From Candidatus Nitricoxidireducens bremensis (GTDB taxonomy: Bacteria > Pseudomonadota > Gammaproteobacteria > Burkholderiales > Rhodocyclaceae): DNA of 64,000 nucleotides. Each line of letters opens with the position of its first letter. Positions within the stretch are counted from its first letter, which is position 1. A program made the position numbers and the translations under genes. The stretch is taken from positions 97,233 to 161,232 of the forward strand of contig JAOTRT010000005.1 of NCBI GenBank assembly GCA_030247725.1. Direction: 5' to 3'. Under the pieces are notes generated by a model. That model was not told the DNA's origin, did not search any database, and was given only the letters and a program-made list of their open reading frames with translations. Below are positions 34,295-41,663 of this stretch, one piece after another.

Positions 34295-35529
34295 ACTTCC
34301 TCGCCACCCTGCGCGTCGCCCTCAACGCCCTGCGCGTGAACAAGCTGCGCTCGGCCCTGACCATGCTCGGCATCATCATCGGCGTCGCCGCCGTCATCGT
34401 CATGATCGCCGTCGGCAGCGGCGCCCAGGCCAAGGTGGAGGACCAGATCCGCAGCCTCGGCTCCAACCTCATCATCGTCTTCTCCGCCTCGGCGACCTTC
34501 ACCGGGGCCCGCGGCGGCGCCGGCACCCTGCAGACCATCAGCGAGGACGACGCCTACGCCATCGCCCGGGAACTGCCCGACGAGATCCAGGCGGCGGCGC
34601 CGGGCCTGCGCGGTACCGGCCAGGTCGTCGCCGGCAACGCCAACTGGTCCACGGTCTTCTATGGCGTCACCCCCGAATACTTCGAGGCCCGCGAATGGGC
34701 CATCGCCGAAGGCCGCGCCATCGAACAGGCCGAGGTGACCAGCGCCGCCAAGGTGGCGGTGATCGGCCAAACGGTGGCGAAGAGCCTGTTCGGCGACGCC
34801 AGCCCCATCGACCAGGTGATCCGCATCCGCAAGGTTCCCCTCACGGTGGTGGGCGTCCTCGACCGCAAGGGCCAGAACATGTCGGGCCAGGACCAGGACG
34901 ACATCATCCTGCTGCCCATCTCCACGGCGAGGAAGCGGGTGCTCGGCGCCACGGCCCTGGCGAAGTCGCGCTCCGTGGGCTCCATCAGCGTCAAGGTGCG
35001 CCAGGGCGCCGACATGAAGGAAGCCGAGACCAAGATGCGCGAACTGCTGCGCCAGCGCCACCGCCTGCAGCCCGGCCAGGACGACGACTTCAACGTGCGC
35101 AACCTCTCCGAGATCCTGCAGACCCAGGAAGAATCCTCCCGCGTGCTCGCCATGCTGCTGGCGGCGGTCGCCTCGGTCTCGCTGCTGGTGGGCGGCATCG
35201 GCATCATGAACATCATGCTGGTCTCGGTCACCGAACGCACGCGGGAAATCGGCCTGCGCATGGCCGTGGGCGCCCGCGCCAAGGACATCCTGACCCAGTT
35301 CCTCGTCGAGGCGGTGACCCTGTCCCTCATCGGCGGCGTCATCGGCATCCTGCTCGGCGTCGGCGGCGCCTACCTGGTGGGCGAACTGGCCGGCTGGCGC
35401 ACCCAGCTCTCGTCGGCGTCCATCGTCCTCGCCGTCGGCTTTGCCGCCTGCGTGGGCGTGTTCTTCGGTTTCTATCCGGCCAAGAAGGCCTCCCGGCTGC
35501 TGCCCATCGAGGCCCTGCGCTACGAATAG
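34291..35529 (+). CDS. MacB/FtsX-type ABC permease
   Basis: 412 residues. N-terminal membrane helix (LTMLGIIIGVAAVIVMIAVG) right after the LRVNKLRSAL motif, a periplasmic MacB-PCD domain of about 220 residues, then three C-terminal membrane helices (ending at the ARKDIL/FtsX core IMNIMLVSVTERTREIG and a VGFAACVGVFFGFYPA helix). It forms the mechanotransmission permease with the upstream ATPase and adaptor. The substrate is not determinable; peptides, lipopeptides or siderophores are usual for the group. Confidence 0.92.
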   Translation: MNFLATLRVALNALRVNKLRSALTMLGIIIGVAAVIVMIAVGSGAQAKVEDQIRSLGSNLIIVFSASATFTGARGGAGTLQTISEDDAYAIARELPDEIQAAAPGLRGTGQVVAGNANWSTVFYGVTPEYFEAREWAIAEGRAIEQAEVTSAAKVAVIGQTVAKSLFGDASPIDQVIRIRKVPLTVVGVLDRKGQNMSGQDQDDIILLPISTARKRVLGATALAKSRSVGSISVKVRQGADMKEAETKMRELLRQRHRLQPGQDDDFNVRNLSEILQTQEESSRVLAMLLAAVASVSLLVGGIGIMNIMLVSVTERTREIGLRMAVGARAKDILTQFLVEAVTLSLIGGVIGILLGVGGAYLVGELAGWRTQLSSASIVLAVGFAACVGVFFGFYPAKKASRLLPIEALRYE

Positions 35530-35572
35530 GGCTGTCATCATTTCGCGCCCGGGGTGGTGATACCCTTGGGCC

Positions 35573-37084
35573 ATGGCCGACGAAGTCGAACTCAAGCTCG
35601 CCCTTCCCGAATCCGCCCAGCGCGCGTTGCAGCGCCTGCCGCTGCTCAAGCATGCCGTCTCCCGCAAAACGGACCGGCTGATCAATCTCTACTACGACAC
35701 GCCGGACCTGGACCTCCACAAGCGCGGCATCGCCCTGCGCCTGCGCCGCCAGGGCCACCGCTGGCTGCAGACCGTCAAGTGCGCCGGCCGTTCCGCCGCA
35801 GGTCTCACCACGCGGCCCGAATGGGAAACGCCCTATGGCGGCGACTTCGATTTCTCGGTCGTCGATGCGGAAGCCGTGCGCACGTGGCTCGAACGCCGCA
35901 AGATCCGCGCACGCATCGCCCCCCTGTTCGAAACCAACTTCCTGCGCACCACCTGGCGCTTCGAACCGCGGCCCGGCACAGCCCTGCTGCTGGCCTTCGA
36001 CCGGGGCTGGATCGCCGCCGCCGGACGCCACGAGGCCATTTCCGAACTGGAGATCGAGATCGCCGCCGGCGGCACGGACGCCCTGTTCGACTTGGCCGGC
36101 CGTATCGCCGAGCGGATTCCCCTGGCGCCGGCCCTGCTGTCGAAGGCCGAGCGGGGCTACCGCTTGTTCAACAACGCGCAGCCGGCCCCGGTCAAGGCCG
36201 GCACTGTCCCGCTGGGCGGCGAGATGGCGCCGCTGGAAGCCTTCCGCGTCATCGCCCTCGCCTGCCTCGAACACCTGCAGCAGAACCATGAAGGCGGCGC
36301 CGCCAGCAACGACCCCGAATACATTCACCAGATGCGCGTCGCCATGCGCCGCCTGCGGGCCGCCATGCGCCTCTTCCGGCCGCTGCTGCCCCCGGAGTTC
36401 GGCGCCACCCTGCTGCCGCCGATGCGCGAGCAGATGACGGTTCTCGGCCACACCCGCGACATGGACGTGCTTCTCGCCGAGATCGCCGCCCCGGTGCTGA
36501 GCTCCCTGGCAGGAGAACCGCGGCTCGCCGCCCTGGTCGGCCTCGTCACCGAGCAGCGGCACCGCCAGCGCCATCTGGCGACCCAGGCCCTGCGCTCGCC
36601 CCGCTTCGGCAGGCTCATGCTGCTGGCGACCGACCTGCTCCATCGTCCGCCCTTCCAGCCGTTGCCGCCCGACGGCGAAAGCAATCTGGCCGCCTTCGCC
36701 GATGGACGCATCCGGCGGCTGCGGCGCAAGGTCCTGTACCTCGCCGCCGGCGCCGCCGTCGACGATCCGACCTCTCTCCACGCCCTGCGCATCGGCATCA
36801 AGCGCCTGCGCTACGCCCTGGAATTCTTCGCCCCGCTGGCGCACGGCAAGACCTTCGGCCGCGAGATCGCCAAACTTTCCCGACTGCAAGACACCCTGGG
36901 CCAGATCAACGACCTGGCCAATGCCGGCCGCCTGCTCATGGAATGCGCGGGCGAGGATGGTCGCCTGCGGGAAGCCGTGACGCTGATCGGCGGCTGGCAC
37001 GGGCCGCGCTACGCGGGCTTGCTCGCATCCATCCCCGCGGGGCTCAAGCAGCTGCGATCCATGAAGCTTCCCCGTCTGCTGTAA
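35573..37084 (+). CDS. CYTH-CHAD domain protein
   Basis: 503 residues. CYTH/triphosphate tunnel domain at about 1-200, starting EVELKLALPE (the ExExK signature) and continuing LINLYYDTPDLDL. The CHAD domain at about 220-500 has conserved His/Arg helices (YIHQMRVAMRRLRAAMRLFR, LHALRIGIKRLRYALEFF). The combination is found in triphosphatases and polyphosphate-associated proteins. sixA follows after 56 bp, a common neighbour. Role in inorganic polyphosphate metabolism is probable by family. Confidence 0.88.
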   Translation: MADEVELKLALPESAQRALQRLPLLKHAVSRKTDRLINLYYDTPDLDLHKRGIALRLRRQGHRWLQTVKCAGRSAAGLTTRPEWETPYGGDFDFSVVDAEAVRTWLERRKIRARIAPLFETNFLRTTWRFEPRPGTALLLAFDRGWIAAAGRHEAISELEIEIAAGGTDALFDLAGRIAERIPLAPALLSKAERGYRLFNNAQPAPVKAGTVPLGGEMAPLEAFRVIALACLEHLQQNHEGGAASNDPEYIHQMRVAMRRLRAAMRLFRPLLPPEFGATLLPPMREQMTVLGHTRDMDVLLAEIAAPVLSSLAGEPRLAALVGLVTEQRHRQRHLATQALRSPRFGRLMLLATDLLHRPPFQPLPPDGESNLAAFADGRIRRLRRKVLYLAAGAAVDDPTSLHALRIGIKRLRYALEFFAPLAHGKTFGREIAKLSRLQDTLGQINDLANAGRLLMECAGEDGRLREAVTLIGGWHGPRYAGLLASIPAGLKQLRSMKLPRLL

Positions 37085-37140
37085 TCGCCCGGTAATCAGG
37101 AGTCCCTAACATGCCGCGTCCCCAGAACTCGGAGAAAACC

Positions 37141-37602
37141 ATGGACCTGATCCTCTGGCGCCACGCGGAGGCCGAGGATGCGACGGCCAAGTTGCCCGAC
37201 GCCAAGCGCCGCCTGACGGCCCGCGGCGAGAAACAGGCAAAGCAGATGGCGCGCTGGCTGCAGCAGCACCTGCCCAAGAAACTGCGCATCCTGGTGAGTC
37301 CTGCCGAACGCACGCAAATGACGGCCCACGCCCTGGGCATGCCTTTCGAAGTGGAACGCAAGATCGGCATCGGCGCCGACGCCGTGGATGCCCTTGCCGC
37401 TGCCGGCTGGCCTGATCATGGCGGCGCGGTCCTGCTCGTCGGCCATCAACCGACGCTGGGACGCATCGCGGCCCTGCTGCTGTCCGGTCAGGAGGCCGAC
37501 TGGACGGTCAAGAAGGGTGGACTCTGGTGGTTTTCCAACCGGGTGCGCGTAGACGAGACCCAGACCGTGCTACGGGCAGTCATCGGCCCCGATCTCTTGT
37601 AG
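37141..37602 (+). CDS. sixA: Phosphohistidine phosphatase SixA
   Basis: 153 residues from ATG 37141 (GGAG 6 bp upstream), giving the canonical start MDLILWRHAEAEDA. The RHA(E) catalytic motif is near residue 7, VSPAERTQMTA near residue 55, and the second catalytic His is in LLVGHQPTLGR near residue 100. An in-frame ATG at 37111 also has a ribosome site (AGGAG) and would add 10 residues. The family dephosphorylates histidine phosphotransfer proteins. Confidence 0.88.
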   Translation: MDLILWRHAEAEDATAKLPDAKRRLTARGEKQAKQMARWLQQHLPKKLRILVSPAERTQMTAHALGMPFEVERKIGIGADAVDALAAAGWPDHGGAVLLVGHQPTLGRIAALLLSGQEADWTVKKGGLWWFSNRVRVDETQTVLRAVIGPDLL

Positions 37603-37686
37603 CGGCAAACCCGTCGGCAGCCCTAGGTCCGGCAAAGCCAATACGATTCCGAAAAGAAACCATGCGTCGCAAATAACCAACCATTA

Positions 37687-37727
37687 TTGACAATAGGATA
37701 TCAGTTATATAGACTTAAACGCCTATA
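37687..37727 (+). promoter_or_regulatory. Promoter and candidate operator of hipBA
   Basis: An AT-rich island in GC-rich DNA. TTGACA at 37687-37692 is a perfect -35 box; -10 candidates TATAGA (37708) or TAGACT (37710) follow at 15-17 bp. TATAG-N10-CTATA (37708-37727) is an inverted repeat overlapping the -10 region and is a plausible HipB operator. Confidence 0.5.
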
Positions 37728-37739
37728 AAGAACAATACC

Positions 37740-38042
37740 ATGTCAACTACCGGACCGATTTCATTCCTATTGCCGGAAGATTTGGCTCGTATTGTTGCCG
37801 CTCGTGCCAAAAACTTGCGGCTGGCAGCCAATCTTTCACGGAAGACGCTGGCAGCACAATCCGGGGTACCGGCCTCCTCGATTCGGCATTTCGAAATGAC
37901 CGGGCAAATCGGCTTGGTGAAACTTCTACAACTCGCGGATGCCTTGGGGTGCATGGATGACTTCAATGGCTTGTTTCCGATGCGAGATGCCCGGACCATC
38001 GAAGAGTTCGTAGCGCCGAAGCGCAAGCGGGGAAGCAGATGA
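37740..38042 (+). CDS. hipB: HipB-like XRE antitoxin
   Basis: 100 residues. Helix-turn-helix of the XRE type: ARIVAARAKNLRLAANLSRK, TLAAQSGVPASSIRHFEMTG, ALGCMDDFNGLF. The C-terminal tail is basic (APKRKRGSR). Its stop overlaps the hipA start (ATGA). It should bind the palindrome upstream and restrain HipA. Base composition at its 5' end is AT-richer than the flanks, suggesting acquisition. Confidence 0.88.
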   Translation: MSTTGPISFLLPEDLARIVAARAKNLRLAANLSRKTLAAQSGVPASSIRHFEMTGQIGLVKLLQLADALGCMDDFNGLFPMRDARTIEEFVAPKRKRGSR

Positions 38043-39298
38043 TCTCCTTGCTGCGTGTGCTGCACGCCGGCCGGTTGGTTGGCCAGTTGGCTATTCAGTC
38101 ATCCGGGGCTATCGCCTTCCAATATGATCGCGAATGGCTGGTCCAGGGCTTCGATCTTGCTCCCGGCTCCATTCCCTTCGACGGACTGGCGAACAAGTCC
38201 GTTCGGCCCGGCGAGTTCGATGGCCTTCCCGGCGCCTTCTACGACTCTCTGCCCGACGGCTGGGGACTGCTGTTGATGGACCGCGGCCTGAAGAAGCAGC
38301 AAGGCCTGGACTGGACGCAGATCACCCCGTTGGACAGGCTGGCTTACATGGGGCACCGCTGCATGGGGGCGCTGGAGTATGAGCCGGAGCTGTTGCCTGA
38401 GCATAACGGAAAGCCCATCGATCTTGCCGATATCGCCGAACAGGCAGAGCGGTTCCTCAACGGGGAAACCTTCGATGTGCTCGAAGAATTGCGAATCTAT
38501 GGGGGATCGCCGGGCGGAGCCCGCCCCAAAGTCACGGTCGCTTTTTCTCCCGACATGGCCATCTGTCAATCCGGGTTTCGCGACATCCCGACGGGATACT
38601 CCCACTGGATCGTAAAGTTCAGAAACGACAGCCGGCACGGCGAATACGATCCCGCCGATATTGGGCGGATCGAGATGGCGTACTCCGATATGGCGCGAAT
38701 GGCGGGATTGATCGTTCCCCGGACCCAACTGATCGAGATTCCCGTCCGCGGCAAACGTGAAGTCTATTTTGCGGCCCAGCGCTTCGACCGGGACGGAAAT
38801 CGCAAGATCCACCTGCTGTCGCTGGCGGGATACGCCTATGCCAACCACCGCGTTCCGTGCATGGACTACCGGGATGGAGTCCTGCCTGCAACCCGAAAGT
38901 TGACGAAATCCGACGGGGAAGTCGAAAAAGCTTTTCGCCTCATGCTGTTCAATGTGCTCACGCACAACAAGGACGATCACACGAAGAACTTCGCCTACCT
39001 CCACGACCCGGCTACAGGCCTTTGGCAACTGGCGCCGGCGTTCGATTTGACCTTCAGCGTGGGTATCGCGAACAATCACACTACGTCTGTTGGCGGTGCG
39101 GGCAATCCGACATACGCGCACCTGAAGAATGTCGCCGAGCGACATCGGATTCGGGATTGGCAGCGGATTCTCGACGACGTGCGCAGCGCCGTTGCCCAGT
39201 GGCCCAAGCTGGCCGATACCTACGGATTGTCGAAGCAGCGCATCGGCGAGATTCACAAGGCGCTAAAGGCCATCGACCTCGCTTGTACGCCAAGGTAG
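38039..39298 (+). CDS. hipA: HipA-like serine/threonine kinase toxin
   Basis: 419 residues. The HipA N-terminal subdomain is followed by the Gly-rich loop GGSPGGARPKV near residue 158, the phosphate and catalytic segment FNVLTHNKDDHTKNF (catalytic Asp near residue 307) and the metal-binding FDLTF near residue 340. All kinase residues appear present, so it should be active. E. coli HipA phosphorylates glutamyl-tRNA synthetase; the target here is unknown. The gene is followed by a good terminator. Confidence 0.9.
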   Translation: MISLLRVLHAGRLVGQLAIQSSGAIAFQYDREWLVQGFDLAPGSIPFDGLANKSVRPGEFDGLPGAFYDSLPDGWGLLLMDRGLKKQQGLDWTQITPLDRLAYMGHRCMGALEYEPELLPEHNGKPIDLADIAEQAERFLNGETFDVLEELRIYGGSPGGARPKVTVAFSPDMAICQSGFRDIPTGYSHWIVKFRNDSRHGEYDPADIGRIEMAYSDMARMAGLIVPRTQLIEIPVRGKREVYFAAQRFDRDGNRKIHLLSLAGYAYANHRVPCMDYRDGVLPATRKLTKSDGEVEKAFRLMLFNVLTHNKDDHTKNFAYLHDPATGLWQLAPAFDLTFSVGIANNHTTSVGGAGNPTYAHLKNVAERHRIRDWQRILDDVRSAVAQWPKLADTYGLSKQRIGEIHKALKAIDLACTPR

Positions 39299-39325
39299 TC
39301 GCTGGCTCGTCGCCCCGTCAACGGA

Positions 39326-39349
39326 AATGCCCCGCCGGAGCGGGGCATT
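39326..39349 (+). terminator. Terminator after hipA
   Basis: AATGCCCCGC-CGGA-GCGGGGCATT is a perfect 10-bp stem with a 4-nt loop followed by CTCGTTT. Confidence 0.75.
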
Positions 39350-39429
39350 CTCGTTTGGCCTTTCCGATTCCGTGATACCACGGCCGGTCAGGCCTCCGGA
39401 GTTCCAGAGGAACCCCGGCTAGCCGTCAA

Positions 39430-39840
39430 TCAGGAGCAGCCCTTCGGCTTGTACTTGGCGTCCAGAGTCGACGTACAGGTCCACACACCCGTGGTCGGCG
39501 CGTAGGTCAGGGTGATGGTCTTGCTGTTGAAGTTGGTGGCGTGGCCGTTCTTGCCCGTGCAAACGATGGTCGTGCCTGTGACGGTCACATCACAGTAGGT
39601 GGTGCTGGCAGCAACACCAATGAAGCCGTCCGCGGTCGAGTCGGTGCTGGGGGTCTTGCCATTGGTTACCGCCTCGGTGAACGGCGTCTTGCCCGGGGCG
39701 ATTTCAGCCATTGCACCGCCAACCTGGCCCTTGACCGTGTAGTCCTGATAGGCAGGAATGGCAACAGCGGCGAGGATGCCGATGATGGCGACGACGATCA
39801 TCAGTTCGATGAGCGTAAAACCTTGTTGAGTCTTCTGCAT
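39430..39840 (-). CDS. pilA: Type IV major pilin
   Basis: 136 residues. Short leader QKTQQG cleaved before [20 protein letters not shown]; Glu5 of the mature protein is present. The C-terminal disulfide loop is formed by two cysteines (VWTCTST ... PKGCS), and a further Cys pair (YCDVT, IVCTG) lies within the variable head. The size and hydrophobic spine are those of a type IVa pilin. A sigma-54 promoter lies upstream. The neighbouring operon encodes a GspE/PilB-like ATPase and extensive signalling functions. Confidence 0.93.
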   Translation of the reverse strand: MQKTQQGFTLIELMIVVAIIGILAAVAIPAYQDYTVKGQVGGAMAEIAPGKTPFTEAVTNGKTPSTDSTADGFIGVAASTTYCDVTVTGTTIVCTGKNGHATNFNSKTITLTYAPTTGVWTCTSTLDAKYKPKGCS

Positions 39841-39887
39841 GGTTCATATCTCCGTAGAAAACGCACTTAAGCGTGCAAGCCAGCTAT

Positions 39888-39903
39888 TGCAATTGCGGTG
39901 CCA
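39888..39903 (-). promoter_or_regulatory. Sigma-54 (RpoN) promoter of pilA
   Basis: TGGCAC-CGCAA-TTGCA on the minus strand matches the -24/-12 consensus at every key base, including GG and GC spaced 10 bp apart. It predicts a transcript start about 38 bp before the pilA ATG. RpoN control of pilA, usually with PilSR, is well known. Confidence 0.8.
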
Positions 39904-40011
39904 GGATACGAAACTATTTAAAAACAATAAGTTACCGAATAGCCATGAGGGCACCCATACTTCCTTCGGCAGATGGTGACGTTTTTCGTCACCTCCTGGG
40001 GATGTTCTCAG

Positions 40012-41646
40012 TTAGGCAACCGGCAACCCCGCCAGCTTGGCTTCGTCCACCGTGTCGATCTGGTGGGCGTCGAGGAACTTCTCCGCATAGCGCAGATAGA
40101 CCTTTTCCTTCACGAACACAGCGAAAAGGTCCGGGTCGATATGCCCGCCCTCGGAGAACTTGCCGAGGATGGAGAGGGCCTGGGAGAGCTTCATGCCCGG
40201 CTTGTAGGGCCGGTCGCTGGCCGTCAGGGCTTCGAAGATGTCGGCGATGCCCATGATGCGGGCCTGGACCGACATCTGGTCCCGAGTCAGTCCCTTCGGG
40301 TAGCCCTTGCCATCCATGCGCTCGTGGTGGCCGCCGGCGTATTCGGGCACCTTGGTCAGGTGCTTGGGCCAGGGCAGCTTTTCCAGCATCTTGATGGTGG
40401 CGACGATGTGATAGTTGATGGTCTCCCGCTCCTTCTGGGTCAGGGTGCCGGCGCGGATGGTGAGGTTGTCGATCTCCTCCGTCGTCAGGAAGTCGCTCTG
40501 GATGCCGTCCACGTTGCGCCAGACCCGCTGCTGGCTGATGTTGCGCACCCGCTGCTGGTCGGCCTCGGCCATCGCCTCGCCGCCGGTGTTGGCCTTGCGC
40601 AGGAAGGCCCGGTCGTCGTCGATGGCCTGCACCTCATTCCAGTAGGCGGCCCATTCCTTCGCCTCGGCCTCGGCGTCCTTCTTGTCCCGCAGGGCGAGCA
40701 TGCGCTTGAGGGCATGGATCTCGGCATCGCGCTTGGCCACCTCGAAACGGGTGTCGATGAGCTGGATGCGGTCGAAGATGGTCTGCAGCTTGGTGGCTTT
40801 GTCCACCACGTGGACCGGCGTCGTGATCTTGCCGCAGTCGTGCAGCATGCCGGCAATCTTGAGTTCGTAGCGGTCCTTGTCCGACATGTGGAAATCGCCC
40901 AGGGGACCGCCGCCCGTGGCGTTGACGGCCTCGGCGATCATCATGGTGAGTTCGGGGACGCGCTGGCAGTGGCCGCCTGTGTAGGGCGACTTCTCGTCGA
41001 TTGCCAGGTTGATGAGGTTGATGAAGGACTCGAAGAGGTTTTCCAGCTGGGAGATCAGCGCCCGGTTGGTGAGGGCGATGGCGGCCTGGGAGGCCAGGGA
41101 TTCCGCCAGGCTCTGGTCCGAAGCGGAAAACTGCCCCACCTCGCCCGTCGCCGGATCGACGGCGTTGATGAGCTGGAGGACGCCGATGATCTCGTTCTCG
41201 TGGTTCTTCATCGGCACCGTGAGGAAGGACTGGGAACGGTAGCCGGTGCGCTCGTCGAACTTGCGCGTGCCGGTGAAGTCGAACCCCGCCTCGTTGTAGG
41301 CGTCGACGATATTGACCGTCTTGTCGTTGATGGCCGCATAGGCCGCCACCATCGAGTTGTTCGGTTCGCCCTTGTCGTTCTTCAGCGGCAGGTTGGGAAA
41401 GTTGATGGGGGCGCCGCTGGGACCGCCCATGGCGATCTTGAGGGAATCGTTGCGGATGATCTCGAAGCGCAACTGGGAGCCGTCCTCGGTGATCCGGTAG
41501 AGGGTGCCGCCGTCGGCGTGGGTGATGTTGCGGGCCGCCTCAAGGATGATTTCCAGCAGGCGGTTGATGTCGCGCTCGTAGGAAAGTGCAGCGCCGATGG
41601 CGTTGAGCTTTTCGAGGCGGCGGAACAGGTCTTCGAGCATATCCAT
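40012..41646 (-). CDS. GAF and HD-GYP domain protein (c-di-GMP phosphodiesterase)
   Basis: 544 residues from ATG 41646 (MDMLEDLF...); the open frame continues upstream but only as an out-of-frame reading of the ATPase gene. A GAF domain is at about 20-185. The HD-GYP domain is in the C-terminal part, with HD in MLHDCGKITTP and the GYP motif HHERMDGKGYPKGL. A long acidic/charged insertion (about residues 300-400) separates the metal-binding parts. It should degrade c-di-GMP. It is the last gene of the eight-gene minus-strand operon and lies 17 bp after the ATPase. Confidence 0.88.
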   Translation of the reverse strand: MDMLEDLFRRLEKLNAIGAALSYERDINRLLEIILEAARNITHADGGTLYRITEDGSQLRFEIIRNDSLKIAMGGPSGAPINFPNLPLKNDKGEPNNSMVAAYAAINDKTVNIVDAYNEAGFDFTGTRKFDERTGYRSQSFLTVPMKNHENEIIGVLQLINAVDPATGEVGQFSASDQSLAESLASQAAIALTNRALISQLENLFESFINLINLAIDEKSPYTGGHCQRVPELTMMIAEAVNATGGGPLGDFHMSDKDRYELKIAGMLHDCGKITTPVHVVDKATKLQTIFDRIQLIDTRFEVAKRDAEIHALKRMLALRDKKDAEAEAKEWAAYWNEVQAIDDDRAFLRKANTGGEAMAEADQQRVRNISQQRVWRNVDGIQSDFLTTEEIDNLTIRAGTLTQKERETINYHIVATIKMLEKLPWPKHLTKVPEYAGGHHERMDGKGYPKGLTRDQMSVQARIMGIADIFEALTASDRPYKPGMKLSQALSILGKFSEGGHIDPDLFAVFVKEKVYLRYAEKFLDAHQIDTVDEAKLAGLPVA

Positions 41647-41663
41647 GGCGTTTTCCTCGGCAG

